Source: Streptomyces caniferus
Lineage (GTDB): Bacteria > Actinomycetota > Actinomycetes > Streptomycetales > Streptomycetaceae
Direction: 5' to 3'
DNA: 64,000 bases
Assembly (NCBI RefSeq): GCF_009811555.1
Contig: NZ_BLIN01000001.1
Coordinates: forward strand, 415,756-479,755
Below, one piece after another: positions 1 to 8,822 of this stretch (the first letter of the stretch is position 1; each line of letters opens with the position of its first letter). The notes below the pieces were generated by a model. It was given only the letters and a program-made list of their open reading frames with translations, did not search any database and had not been told where the DNA came from. The position numbers were made by a program, and so were the translations under genes.

Positions 1-243
1 ACCGGCGGCCCGCATGGCATCGGTGAAGGCATCGAGGTCGGGGAGCGGGTGGCGGCCGCCCGGGCCGGGAGGCGAGGCGAGCTCGCTCTCGAGGTCGACA
101 TAGACCGCACCGGGCACATGACCGGCCTCGTACACGGGGCGGCCGGGCGGGCCACCGAGTTGGTAGCGGACATCCAGAACTACCGGAGCGGTGGGCTGCC
201 CCAGCTCGCTCGCGAGTTCGGTAGCGGTGATGATGACATTCAT
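1..243 (-). CDS. Rhodanese-type sulfurtransferase, N-terminal part
   Basis: First 81 codons of a gene that runs off the left edge of the window. Rhodaneses move a sulfane sulfur from thiosulfate or mercaptopyruvate to a thiol acceptor through a catalytic cysteine. The visible part carries VVLDVRY (residues about 21-27) and [13 protein letters not shown] (about 39-51), the usual opening of the non-catalytic N-terminal domain of the two-domain SseA-like enzymes. The active-site cysteine would lie in the missing part, so activity cannot be judged. The start is the ATG at 243. The 250 bp upstream are shared with the divergent VOC gene and contain inverted repeats. Confidence 0.8.
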   Translation of the reverse strand, partial: MNVIITATELASELGQPTAPVVLDVRYQLGGPPGRPVYEAGHVPGAVYVDLESELASPPGPGGRHPLPDLDAFTDAMRAAG

Positions 244-257
244 GGGACTCATCCTTG

Positions 258-317
258 CGTAGCGACGGCTACGTACAGAAGGTAGGTGCCCACCCTCCGT
301 ATGACGCAGTTACGTCA
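258..317. promoter_or_regulatory. Inverted repeats between rhodanese and VOC genes
   Basis: The spacer between the two divergent genes holds a perfect inverted repeat CGTAGC-GACG-GCTACG (258-273) and a second one, TGACG-N6-CGTCA (302-317), which overlaps a GTTAC/GTAAC pair. Both lie just upstream of the rhodanese start at 243. They look like binding sites for a dimeric regulator, but no regulator gene is adjacent and the family is unknown. Purely a pattern observation. Confidence 0.3.
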
Positions 318-493
318 TGCGGTAACGCCTCTGAGGCGGATGGGAAACGTCAAAACGGGCATTCTCCCTCGCGAACCGGCCATGGACGGCGCGGCCGGGG
401 CGCGCACCAGGTCACCGGGTGCGAGCATCTGCTCGGGACCCGCGCCCGTGGCGCACATGGTCAGCACCCGACGCCTCCGAGGAGAGTGTGACA

Positions 494-1270
494 ATGACGA
501 CCGAGGCAGCGACCCGGCGGATGCCCGGCGCGCCCTGCTGGGTGAGCCTCCTGGCCCACAGCCTGTCCGCGACGCAGGAGTTCTACGGCGCGCTGTTCGG
601 CTGGGAGTTCCGCCCGGGACCGCAGCATTTCGGTCCGTACGCCCGGGCCTTCCTCGACGGCCGGGAAGTCGCCGGGGTCGGCGAGCTGGCGCCCGACCGG
701 CATCTTCCGGTCGCCTGGACCACCTATCTGGCGTGCGACGACGCGGACGCGACCGCCGAGCAGATCCGTTCCTGCGGCGGAACGGTGGGCGTCGGACCGC
801 TGGATGCGGAGGACGACACGGGGCGGATGGCGATCGCCTCCGACCCGCAGGGCGCGATCTTCGGCATCTGGCAGGGCAGGTCGATGACGGGCACCTCGAT
901 CACCGGCGAGCGGGGCACCCCGGCGTGGAACGAGCTGGTCACCCGGGACACGAGCTCCGTCCTCACGTTCTACGAGCATGTCTTCGGCTACGAGGCGGAG
1001 CCGGTGGTCTCGGCCGACTTCGACTATCTGACGCTGCATCTCAAGGACCACCCGGTGGCCGGTATCCACGGCGTGGGCAACGCCCTGCCGCGCGACCGGG
1101 GCTCCCACTGGATGACGTACTTCGCCGTCTCCGACACGGACGCGGCGGCCCGCCGGGTCACCGAGCTGGGCGGCCATGTGCTGCAGCCCGTGCGGGACTC
1201 CGCACACGGCCGGCTGGCGACCGTCTCCGACAGCGAGGGCGCCGTCTTCACGATCATCCAGCGGAACTGA
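494..1270 (+). CDS. VOC (glyoxalase-fold) family protein, two domains
   Basis: 258-residue protein with two consecutive glyoxalase/vicinal-oxygen-chelate repeats: residues about 8-125 (PCWVSLLAHS, FYGALFGWEF) and about 135-255 (AWNELVTRD, FYEHVFGYEAE, with LATVSDSEGAVFTIIQ at the end). The domain fold is used for metal-dependent isomerases, dioxygenases and resistance proteins; the substrate is not evident. The ATG at 494 has GAGGAGAG about 8 nt upstream; an in-frame GTG at 488 would sit too close to that site. It converges on the thymidine kinase gene. Confidence 0.8.
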   Translation: MTTEAATRRMPGAPCWVSLLAHSLSATQEFYGALFGWEFRPGPQHFGPYARAFLDGREVAGVGELAPDRHLPVAWTTYLACDDADATAEQIRSCGGTVGVGPLDAEDDTGRMAIASDPQGAIFGIWQGRSMTGTSITGERGTPAWNELVTRDTSSVLTFYEHVFGYEAEPVVSADFDYLTLHLKDHPVAGIHGVGNALPRDRGSHWMTYFAVSDTDAAARRVTELGGHVLQPVRDSAHGRLATVSDSEGAVFTIIQRN

Positions 1271-1373
1271 GGGGCGGTCACACCCGGCGCTGACCGTAGT
1301 GCACCGTGGGTCGGTCGTACCGGTGAGGTACGCGCCGAGCAGCCGGCCGCTCCGGCCCGGGGAGTCGGACAGC

Positions 1374-1401
1374 CCCCGAGGTCTGCTCGCCTCCCTCGGG
1401 G
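1374..1401. terminator. Hairpin between convergent VOC and tdk genes
   Basis: CCCCGAGG (1374-1381) and CCTCGGGG (1394-1401) form an 8-bp GC-rich stem with a 12-nt loop in the spacer between the convergent genes. No T-run follows on either strand, which is common in Streptomyces. It could serve both transcripts. Confidence 0.4.
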
Positions 1402-1451
1402 CCGTCGGCCCGTCGGCGGGGCGGGCTCGGTCACGCCGTCGGCGGCCGGGC

Positions 1452-2117
1452 CTACTTCGCGCTGTCGACCGGCAGGACGTCCGGGGAGAGCGCGACCGCG
1501 CGGGCGGTCGCCGAGGTCTGGCGACGGCGGTGGTGTCGCCGGCACAGCACCTCGTAGCCGACCACGGCGTGCGGGCTGTCCACATCGCCGACGACATCGC
1601 CCACGACCACTTGAGCGCCCTCGACGACCATCCGCCCGTCGACCGTACGGGCATTGTGCGTGGCACGGGCGCCGCACCAGCACAGCGCCTCGACCTGCAG
1701 CACCTCTATGCGGTCGGCCAGTTCGACCAGACGCTGGGAGCCGGGGAAGAGCTTGCTGCGGAAGTCGGTGGTGATGCCGAAGGCGAAGACGTCCAGTTCG
1801 AGGTCGTCGACGACGCGGGCGAGCTGGTCGACCTGTTCGGGGGCGAGGAACTGGGCCTCGTCGGCGATGACGTAGTCGACCCGGCCGCCGGAGGAGAGCT
1901 GGCCGACGACATGCGCGTAGAAGTCCATGTCGTGCGCCGCCTCGACGGCCTCGGTGACCAGCCCGAGGCGGGAGGAGAGCTTGCCGTGGCCGGCCCGGTC
2001 GTTACGGCTGTAGATCATGCCTTGCAGGCCCCGGGAGGAGCGGTTGTGCTCGATCTGCAGAGCAAGTGTCGACTTTCCGCAGTCCATCGTTCCGGAGAAG
2101 AACACCAGCTCGGGCAT
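1452..2117 (-). CDS. tdk: Thymidine kinase (type II)
   Basis: Phosphorylates thymidine to dTMP in the pyrimidine salvage pathway, in the cytoplasm. The 221-residue product has the Walker A motif GTMDCGKST (residues 9-17), the DEAQF segment holding the catalytic glutamate (86-90), and zinc-lasso cysteines in CWCG (about 146-149) with a later CRRH. Length fits the type II (TK1-like) family. The start is the ATG at 2117; no clear purine-rich ribosome site precedes it. The phosphodiesterase gene lies upstream on the same strand, with a gap of 67 nt. Confidence 0.93.
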   Translation of the reverse strand: MPELVFFSGTMDCGKSTLALQIEHNRSSRGLQGMIYSRNDRAGHGKLSSRLGLVTEAVEAAHDMDFYAHVVGQLSSGGRVDYVIADEAQFLAPEQVDQLARVVDDLELDVFAFGITTDFRSKLFPGSQRLVELADRIEVLQVEALCWCGARATHNARTVDGRMVVEGAQVVVGDVVGDVDSPHAVVGYEVLCRRHHRRRQTSATARAVALSPDVLPVDSAK

Positions 2118-2184
2118 GAGGAGTTGCGGGCCTTTCGGGCTCGTACGGGAAACGGGACGGCGTGCGGGCGACGGGGCGCGCAGG

Positions 2185-3375
2185 TCAGGTGCGGACTTCC
2201 AGGAGCGGCACCAGCTGCTCGACCGGGGTCATCGAGCCGTGCATCCCCACCATCTCCGATTCACGCGGCTCTCGTTCGGTCGCGATGATCACCATGTCGG
2301 CGTGCGCGGCCGCGACGACATCGCCGATCCGGGCACGCACCCGGTCGTCGACCTGCGGCCCGAACCATCCTGCGGCGATGGCCTCTTCGCGGCTCGCCAC
2401 CCACATCTGCTCGCCGACCACCTCGCGCCATACGGCGAGGACGTCGGCGGCCGCGCCCGGATGGGCGTACACATGACGTGCCCGGCCCTCGCCGCCCAAC
2501 AGGCGTACGCCGGCACGCAGTTCCCAGTCCTCGTCGAAGTCGATCCGGGAGTCGGGATCGAAGGGGATGTCGATCATGCCGTGGTCGGCGGTGATGTAGA
2601 GGGCGCTGCGGGGCGGCAGTTGTTCCGCCAGCCGCTGGGCGAGCCGGTCGACGTACATCAACTGGCCGCGCCAGGCGTCGGAGTCGACGCCGTAGCGGTG
2701 CCCCTTGCCGTCCACCTCGGAGTAGTACGTGTAGACCAGCGAACGGTCACCGGCGGCGAGCTGCTCGGCCGCGAGGTCCATCCGTTCCTCGGCGGAGAGC
2801 CGGCCGTGGAACGTGCCGCCGCTCAGCGCGACCTGGGTGAGCGGGGTGTGCTGGAAGTTCGGTGCGGAGACCTGGCAGGTGTGGATCCCGGCGGCGTCGG
2901 CGCGCTGGAAGACCGTCGGATACGGCTGCCAGACGTACGGGTCGGTCCACGGGTACCAGCGCAGCTGGTTCATCAGGGCGCCGGTGGCCGGGTCCTCGCA
3001 GGTGTAGCCGGGCAGGCCGTGGGCGCCCGGCGGCAGGCCGGTGCCGACCGAGGCGAGCGAGGTCGCGGTGGTGGACGGGAAGCCCGCGGTGAGCGGGCGG
3101 CCGCTGCCGTTGAACGACGTGCCCAGGAGCGAGGTGAGGAACGGCGCCTCCTCCGGGTGGGCCCGCAGCAGCTCCCAGCCGAGGCCGTCGATCAGGAAGA
3201 CACAGGCCCGGTCGGCGGGCGCCAGCTCCATCGTGGTGCCGAGGCCGGTCATGCCGAGGCCGGTGGCGATGGTGGGCAGCAGATCGGCGAGCGAGCCGGT
3301 GCCGTACTGCGGCACGGGGGCGCCGAGCGGGTCGAGCGGTTCGGGTTCCGGCCAGGCGGGGGCGATGTGGGCCAT
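2185..3375 (-). CDS. Alkaline-phosphatase-superfamily phosphodiesterase
   Basis: 396-residue protein of the nucleotide pyrophosphatase/phosphodiesterase branch of the alkaline phosphatase superfamily. Metal and nucleophile motifs are visible: LIDGLG (about residues 61-66) with the first Asp ligand, FPSTTATSL with the presumed Thr nucleophile (about 100-108), SEVDGKGHRYG, and ITADHGM with the Asp-His pair. Substrate unknown. No signal peptide is apparent, so it is probably cytoplasmic. The start codon overlaps the stop of the upstream DUF5998 gene (TGATG), indicating translational coupling. Confidence 0.85.
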   Translation of the reverse strand: MAHIAPAWPEPEPLDPLGAPVPQYGTGSLADLLPTIATGLGMTGLGTTMELAPADRACVFLIDGLGWELLRAHPEEAPFLTSLLGTSFNGSGRPLTAGFPSTTATSLASVGTGLPPGAHGLPGYTCEDPATGALMNQLRWYPWTDPYVWQPYPTVFQRADAAGIHTCQVSAPNFQHTPLTQVALSGGTFHGRLSAEERMDLAAEQLAAGDRSLVYTYYSEVDGKGHRYGVDSDAWRGQLMYVDRLAQRLAEQLPPRSALYITADHGMIDIPFDPDSRIDFDEDWELRAGVRLLGGEGRARHVYAHPGAAADVLAVWREVVGEQMWVASREEAIAAGWFGPQVDDRVRARIGDVVAAAHADMVIIATEREPRESEMVGMHGSMTPVEQLVPLLEVRT

Positions 3376-3968
3376 CAGCGGGGGCTGGGGGTGGCCGCGG
3401 TGGCCTCGGAGAGCGCCTGGGCGAAGGTGAGCGTCTCGCGCACCGAGTCCGGTCCGTCACCGGCCTCGCTGACCCGCAGCGAGAGGTCGTCGGCGGTGGA
3501 CGAGCCCGTGTAGCCGTGGTCCGCCTCGCAGTTGGGGTCGCCGCAGGCGGCGGGCTCCAGGTCCAGGCGGGCGACCGCGCCCCAGCCGATGGTGAGCACG
3601 ACCTCGCGGGGCAGCTGGCCCGGGGTGTAGGACTCGGGGTTGGCGACCACGCGGCTGAGCACCACGGAGGAGATCCGGCTCAGCTTGACGGACTCGGTGG
3701 AGGTGGTGGCGTACGGCGACGGGGAGGTGGCGTCGGCGGCCTGCTCGTCGGTGTGGCTCACGATGAAACGGGTGCCGGTCAGGACCAGGACCGTGACATG
3801 GCGGCGGACCTCGTTGGCGTCGAAGGTCGTCTCCTGGTGGACGAGGTACGACACCACGGGCTCGCCGCCGACCGCGGCCTGCACCGCCTCGGCCACGAGC
3901 GTCGGGTAATAGCCGCTGCGCTCGATCGCCGCGCGCAGCCCCTGGGTCGTCGTACCGGTCTTAGCCAT
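3375..3968 (-). CDS. DUF5998 family protein
   Basis: Conserved actinobacterial protein of unknown function, about 197 residues. Visible segments include GLRAAIERSGYYP near the N terminus, a central hydrophobic beta region (VTVLVLTGTRFIVSHTDE) and a CGDPNCEADHGY cluster with two cysteines and a histidine that might bind metal. Start chosen at the ATG at 3968 (MAKTG...); an ATG three codons upstream at 3977 is equally readable. Neither has a strong ribosome-binding site. The stop overlaps the start of the phosphodiesterase gene, so the two are likely made together. Confidence 0.75.
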   Translation of the reverse strand: MAKTGTTTQGLRAAIERSGYYPTLVAEAVQAAVGGEPVVSYLVHQETTFDANEVRRHVTVLVLTGTRFIVSHTDEQAADATSPSPYATTSTESVKLSRISSVVLSRVVANPESYTPGQLPREVVLTIGWGAVARLDLEPAACGDPNCEADHGYTGSSTADDLSLRVSEAGDGPDSVRETLTFAQALSEATAATPSPR

Positions 3969-4006
3969 GGGGTCCATCTTACGGGGCGTACCGGGCCGCG
4001 AGAGCC

Positions 4007-7000
4007 TCAGTAGACGGGCAGTCGACGGGGGCCGAGGTCAGTGGTGGCAGGGGCCCTGGCCAGGCGCACGGTCGCCCCCAATACGGACAGGCCGTGGGCG
4101 GCGACGACGACCGGTTCGAGGTCGACGCCGACGACCTCGGGGTGATCGTCGACGAGCCGGGAGACGCGCAGCAGCACCTCGGCCAGCGCCGCGGTGTCCA
4201 CGGGCTGGGAGCCGCGCCAGCCGAACAGCAGCGGGGCGGCGCGGATCGAACGGATCTGCTCGTCGACCTCGCGGTCGGTGGCGGGGATGAGGCGGTGGGC
4301 GATGTCGCCGAGCAGCTGGGAGGGCGCCCCGGCCAGGCCGAAGGAGAGCACGGCGCCGGCCGCCGGGTCGATGGCGGCACGGATGACCGTGTCGACGCCG
4401 CGCGGCACCATCGACTGGACGACCGGGCGCAGCTCTTCCGGAGAGCCGAGGAAGTCGGTCAATTCGGCATATGTGCGGCGCAGTTCCGCCTCGCCGGCAA
4501 TATCGAGTCGTACCCCGCCGAGGTCGGCGCGGTGGCGCAGATGGGGTGCGGTGGTCTTGAGGGCCACCGGATAGCCGAGGCGGGCGGCGGCGCGGACGGC
4601 GGTGTCCGGGTCGGGGGCCGGGAGGACGGGCCGGGTGTGGATGCCGTAACGGGCGAGCAGCGCCTCGGCGTCCTGGGCCGGCACCGGGACGGAGCGGCCT
4701 GTGGGGGCGTCGGGGGTGAGGCGGTCGAGGAGGCGGTCGATGTCGGCACCGGCCGCGGCCTCCTGGATGTCGTCGTACTCGGGCACCCGGCCCGGCTCGG
4801 CGGCCTCCCGGCGCCAGACGGCGTAGCGGACGGCCTCGGCGAGGGAGCGCACGGCGCGCTCGGCGGCGGGGTAGGCGGGGATACGGAGGGGGTCGGCACG
4901 GTGCCGGGACACGGTGGCGGCGTCGGCGTCACGGGCCGGGGCCGGCTGCCGGGCGGCGAGGGTGGGCGGCGGGCCCGGGGGGATGAGGGGGCGTGCGCGG
5001 TTCGTCGGAGGCGGTGCGGGCGGCGTGGACGCGGGGGGCGGGTCGGCGGGGCGCGCGGGTGCGGGGCCGGCGGGGCGGACCGGCTTGTCCGGGGCGGGGG
5101 CTGTGGGCTGGGGCGACTGCGGGGATGCCGGTGCCGCGAGCGTCTCGGCCAGATCGTCCATGGCGAGGTGGACCACCGTCACCGGCTTCTCGGGATGCGC
5201 CTCGGCCGCGGTGCGCAGCGCGGCGGCGAGTGCGGCGCCCTCGCTCTCGGCCGGGGAGACGGCGGCGCCCTCCCCCACCCAGGGGATGGCCGTGACGACC
5301 ACGGCATCGCAGCCGTCGCCGGACAGCGCCTCGGCGAGCGCGGCCCGGAAGTCGTCCGGTGTCGCCGCGGAGGGCAGTACACGGGGGCTCTGCGGGTGCA
5401 GCCGCTCGGTCAGGCAGGCGTCGTACGCGAGCAGTGCCAGCGACTCGGAGTTGCCGAGGATGGCGATGCGCGGTCCGGCCGGGAGCGGCTGCGAGGCCAG
5501 CAGCAGGCCCGCGTCGATCAGCTCCGTGACCGTGTCGACGCGGATCACGCCCGCCTGGCGCATCAGGGCCGCGACGGTGCTGTCGGGGACGCGGACCGTG
5601 GGCACGGCGTGGCCCGGCGGAGCGGTGCCGTTATGCCGGGCCCCCTTGGCGACCACGACCGGTTTGACGGCGGCGGTGCGGCGGGCGAGCCGGGCGAATT
5701 TGCGCGGGTTGCCGATGGACTCCAGATAGAGGATCACGACGTCGGTGTCCGGATCGTCGTACCAGTACTGGAGCAGGTCGTTGCCGGAGACGTCGGCGCG
5801 GTTGCCCGCCGAGACGAAGGCGGAGATACCGGCGATCCCGCCGTCACCGGGGCCGCGCGCATGCAGGCCGCTGAGCAGGGCGATGCCGATGGCGCCGGAC
5901 TGGGTGAACAGTCCGATATGGCCGGCGCCGGGCATCCGGGGAGCGAGGGAGGCGTTCAGCCGGACGTCGGGGGCGGTGTTTATCAGGCCGAAGGCGTTGG
6001 GGCCGATGAGCCGCATGCCGTACGAGCGGGCCTGGCGGAGCAGGGCGCGCTGCCGCTCCCGGCCCTCGGGACCCGCCTCCGCATAACCGGAGGACAGGAT
6101 CAGCACACCCTGGACGCCGTGTTCGCCGCAGTCGCGGACCACGTCGGGGACGCTGTCCGCGGGAACGGCGATGACGGCGAGGTCGACCGGGTCGGGGATC
6201 TCCCGCAGGGCGCGGACGGCCGGCACCTCTTCGGGCCGCAGCCGCTGCAGGTCTTCGGGGAAGGCGTGGTTGACGGCGTGCACGCGGCCCGTGAAGCCGG
6301 AGTCCAGGAGGCTGCGCAGCGCGGTACGGCCGACACCGCCCGGTGCGCGGCCGGCGCCGATGACGGCGACCGAGCCCGGAGCGAGCAGCCGCTGCACGGA
6401 CCGGGCCTCGGCGCGCTGCTCGCGGCCGCGCATCACGGCCATGGACTGCTCGGTGGGCTCCAGGCCGAACTCCAGGCGGACCACACCGTCTTCGAAGGTG
6501 CGCTTGTGGGTGTAGCCGGCGTCCGTGAAGACCTTGATCATTTTGGAGTTCGCGGGGAGCACCTCGGCGGCGAACCGGCGGATGCCGCGTTCCCGGGCGA
6601 CGGCAGCGATGTGCTCCAGGAGGGCGGAGGCGACACCGCGGCCCTGATGGGCGTCCTGGACGAGGAAGGCGACCTCGGCCTGGTCGTCCTCGGGGTTCTT
6701 GGCGGGCAGCCCCTGGTCGTTGATCCGGTCGTAGCGGACCGTGGCGATGAACTCGCCGCCGACGGTGGCCGCGAGCCCGACCCGGTCGACGTAGTCGTGG
6801 TGGGTGAAACGGTGCACATCGCGGTCCGACAGGCGCGGGTAGGGCGCGAAGAACCGGTAGTACTTCGACTCGTCCGAGACCTGCTCGTAGAAGGAGACCA
6901 GCCGCTCGGCGTCATCGGGGGTGATGGGGCGGATCCGCGCCGTGCCGCCGTCGCGCAGCACCACGTCGGCTTCCCAGTGGGTCGGGTATGCGTGGTCCGG

Positions 7001-7012
7001 CGGCTTCTGCAT
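4007..7012 (-). CDS. GNAT acetyltransferase fused to acyl-CoA synthetase (Pat-like)
   Basis: 1001-residue fusion. Residues about 15-190 are a GNAT acetyltransferase with the acetyl-CoA loop HQGRGVASALL. Residues about 205-640 are the CoA-binding and ligase parts of an NDP-forming acyl-CoA synthetase (SVAVIGAGRAPGGVGR, LIGPNAFGLIN, FTQSGAIG). A long Pro/Ala linker follows, then an ATP-grasp-like domain to the end. In Salmonella Pat the GNAT domain is C-terminal; here it is N-terminal, as described for the Streptomyces lividans protein acetyltransferase PatA. Such enzymes acetylate lysines of acyl-CoA-forming enzymes. The ATG at 7012 begins MQKPPDH; the open frame extends to 7279, but that extension runs through the ptsH promoter region and start. 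Confidence 0.87.
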   Translation of the reverse strand: MQKPPDHAYPTHWEADVVLRDGGTARIRPITPDDAERLVSFYEQVSDESKYYRFFAPYPRLSDRDVHRFTHHDYVDRVGLAATVGGEFIATVRYDRINDQGLPAKNPEDDQAEVAFLVQDAHQGRGVASALLEHIAAVARERGIRRFAAEVLPANSKMIKVFTDAGYTHKRTFEDGVVRLEFGLEPTEQSMAVMRGREQRAEARSVQRLLAPGSVAVIGAGRAPGGVGRTALRSLLDSGFTGRVHAVNHAFPEDLQRLRPEEVPAVRALREIPDPVDLAVIAVPADSVPDVVRDCGEHGVQGVLILSSGYAEAGPEGRERQRALLRQARSYGMRLIGPNAFGLINTAPDVRLNASLAPRMPGAGHIGLFTQSGAIGIALLSGLHARGPGDGGIAGISAFVSAGNRADVSGNDLLQYWYDDPDTDVVILYLESIGNPRKFARLARRTAAVKPVVVAKGARHNGTAPPGHAVPTVRVPDSTVAALMRQAGVIRVDTVTELIDAGLLLASQPLPAGPRIAILGNSESLALLAYDACLTERLHPQSPRVLPSAATPDDFRAALAEALSGDGCDAVVVTAIPWVGEGAAVSPAESEGAALAAALRTAAEAHPEKPVTVVHLAMDDLAETLAAPASPQSPQPTAPAPDKPVRPAGPAPARPADPPPASTPPAPPPTNRARPLIPPGPPPTLAARQPAPARDADAATVSRHRADPLRIPAYPAAERAVRSLAEAVRYAVWRREAAEPGRVPEYDDIQEAAAGADIDRLLDRLTPDAPTGRSVPVPAQDAEALLARYGIHTRPVLPAPDPDTAVRAAARLGYPVALKTTAPHLRHRADLGGVRLDIAGEAELRRTYAELTDFLGSPEELRPVVQSMVPRGVDTVIRAAIDPAAGAVLSFGLAGAPSQLLGDIAHRLIPATDREVDEQIRSIRAAPLLFGWRGSQPVDTAALAEVLLRVSRLVDDHPEVVGVDLEPVVVAAHGLSVLGATVRLARAPATTDLGPRRLPVY

Positions 7013-7234
7013 GCGGACAGCGTACGACCGGGCACCGACAAGCGGCCCGGCGCGCGTACGCTCGGGGTGCGGGGCAGGCCGAGCATGCTGTACGGACGTA
7101 CGGCCCGCCTGGACTGTCGGGCCTCCCTTGGGAAGACCAATGACCGCAAAAGGCCAGGACACAGGGCTGTCGGGCAGTCCTGACAGCGTGAGAGACTGGT
7201 CTAGACAACAGTCACGACTTTGAAGGGCAACACC

Positions 7235-7516
7235 ATGGCTGAGCGCCGCGTCAATGTCGGTTGGGCCGAGGGCCTGCACGCCCGCCCCGCGTCGATCTTC
7301 GTCCGTGCGGCCACCGCCTCCGGCGTCCCGATGACGATCGCCAAGGCTGATGGCAACCCCGTCAACGCGGCCTCCATGCTCGCGGTCCTGGGCCTGGGCG
7401 CCCAGGGTGGCGAGGAGATCGTGCTGGCCTCCGACGCAGAGGGCGCCGAGGCGGCGCTCGACCGTCTGGCCAAGCTCGTCGCCGAGGGTCTCGAGGAGCT
7501 CCCCGAGACCGTCTGA
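7235..7516 (+). CDS. ptsH: Phosphocarrier protein HPr
   Basis: Small cytoplasmic phosphocarrier of the phosphoenolpyruvate sugar phosphotransferase system, passing phosphate from enzyme I to IIA domains. 93 residues. The active-site histidine is His15 in EGLHARPAS, and a serine (Ser47) sits at the regulatory position in NAASML, although the flanking residues differ from the Firmicute HPr-kinase site. The ATG at 7235 follows GAAGGG at good spacing. The gene stands alone, divergent from the acetyltransferase fusion, and is followed at once by a strong terminator. Confidence 0.96.
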   Translation: MAERRVNVGWAEGLHARPASIFVRAATASGVPMTIAKADGNPVNAASMLAVLGLGAQGGEEIVLASDAEGAEAALDRLAKLVAEGLEELPETV

Positions 7517-7543
7517 GTCCGCCAGGACTCCTGCTGCATGCGG

Positions 7544-7591
7544 CGGCCCCGCCGCGGCGACCGATGACCGGTTGCCGCGGCGGGGCCGTTT
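7544..7591 (+). terminator. Terminator after ptsH
   Basis: A perfect 15-bp stem (7544-7558 with 7574-7588) encloses a 15-nt loop, followed by GTTTG. It begins 28 nt after the ptsH stop and marks ptsH as monocistronic. Confidence 0.85.
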
Positions 7592-7869
7592 GACTGTGCC
7601 GGAATCCGTTCACGGCGTCCGGAATATCGCGGCGCGCGCTCGGCGCATGTGCCTTACGCAGACGACCAGTCGCGGAGACTCTCGGGCGTGCCGAATTCCT
7701 GCGCTACCCGAAATCAGGGCCGCAAGAAAAGCATGAGCCATTCCGCACCCCGCCCCCTTTCCCCGCCGCGCATGAGGAAGCACAAATACGGGCCGAAGAC
7801 GGACGGAAATGAGAACGGCGCATCACGCCGCCAAGGCCATTCCGCACTTCTTTGTATACGGGGCGATTG

Positions 7870-8559
7870 TTAAGGGCGGGCGCGCGCCGTGTTGACGGGC
7901 GGTTTCGGATCCCTCACCTCCGCCTCGGCGGGGCGCCGGAGCCGGTAGACCGGGAGCGAGCGCTCGACATGAGCCGCCATCAGGGCGCGGGCCCGTTCCG
8001 CGTCCCCCCGGGCCACCGCGTCCAGCACCGCGCCGTGTTCGTCCCACGACTCCCCCGTACGGGCGGGCAGTTCCACGGCGTACATCCACTCGATCTTGCG
8101 CCGTAGTTGAGTCAGCAACGCCGTCAGGCTGGGGCTGCCCGCCGCCTGGGCCAGCGTCTCGTGGAACCAGCCGTCCAGTTGGCGCAGATCCGCGGGGTTG
8201 CCGTGACGGGCCCGCTCGCGGCCGAGCCGTACCAGGCCGCGGAGCACCTTGAGGTGGGCCGGGCTGCGGCGGGCGGCCGCGCGGGCCGCGCCCAGCGGCT
8301 CCAACAGGGCGCGGACGTCGAGGAGATCGGCGGCCTCCTGCTCGGTGGGCTCGGCGACACAGGCGCCCGCGTGGTGGCGGGTGGTGACGAACCCTTCGGA
8401 CTGCAGTGTCCGCAGCGCTTCCCGGACCGGCACCCTGGAGACGCCGTACCGGGCCGCCAGGATCTCTTCGATCAGCCGGCTCCCCGGCGCCAGCGCACCG
8501 GAGACAATGTCGTCGCGAATCGCCGTGCACACCGCATGCGCGGAAATATGGCCTCGCAT
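7870..8559 (-). CDS. GntR-family regulator (FCD/FadR subfamily)
   Basis: 229-residue DNA-binding regulator. An N-terminal winged helix-turn-helix spans about residues 8-75 (GSRLIEEILAARYGVSRVPV, REALRTLQSEGFV), followed by an all-helical FCD ligand domain with the histidine-containing stretches DGWFHETLAQ and AAHVERSL, which in this family often hold a metal and a small carboxylate. Effector and targets unknown. It is flanked by long AT-richer spacers on both sides and has no obvious partner gene; it may act on itself or elsewhere. Confidence 0.85.
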   Translation of the reverse strand: MRGHISAHAVCTAIRDDIVSGALAPGSRLIEEILAARYGVSRVPVREALRTLQSEGFVTTRHHAGACVAEPTEQEAADLLDVRALLEPLGAARAAARRSPAHLKVLRGLVRLGRERARHGNPADLRQLDGWFHETLAQAAGSPSLTALLTQLRRKIEWMYAVELPARTGESWDEHGAVLDAVARGDAERARALMAAHVERSLPVYRLRRPAEAEVRDPKPPVNTARARP

Positions 8560-8734
8560 CTTCCGTGCCTCCGCCGTAATCCCCTGGAAACGCCGCCGGT
8601 CGGCGACTTTTCCGTGACTCTATTCGACCGGAACGGCTTTTCCGACGGACTCCGGTTATTCATGGATACTTTTTGGCCAGAAGCCGCGGGCGTGCGGCGT
8701 ATCGGATGTGCAGTCACCGCGCGCCGGATACGCC

Positions 8735-8762
8735 GAAGCCCCGGCCGTGGAACCGGGGCTTC
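8735..8762 (-). terminator. Terminator after M23 peptidase gene
   Basis: GAAGCCCCGG (8735-8744) pairs with CCGGGGCTTC (8753-8762) around an 8-nt loop, downstream of the M23 gene stop at 8823 on the minus strand. Ten-bp perfect stem, GC-rich, no T-run. Confidence 0.65.
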
Positions 8763-8822
8763 GTACGGGCGCTCATGCGGCGTGGGCCCCGCGAGGCGCG
8801 CGCGGCCGGGCGGAGCGGAGGA

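Noticed and set aside
1176..3513. Long plus-strand frames opposite tdk and the phosphodiesterase
   Set aside because: GC-rich antisense frames without family motifs; the minus-strand products are convincing enzymes.
4094..7183. A 1029-codon open frame on the plus strand opposite the acetyltransferase fusion
   Set aside because: Shadow frame: repetitive Gly/Arg/Asp composition, no domain, and the opposite strand encodes clear GNAT and synthetase motifs.
7013..7279. N-terminal extension of the acetyltransferase fusion past the ATG at 7012
   Set aside because: The extension runs through the spacer and into the start of ptsH on the opposite strand and shows no homologous residues before MQKPPDH.
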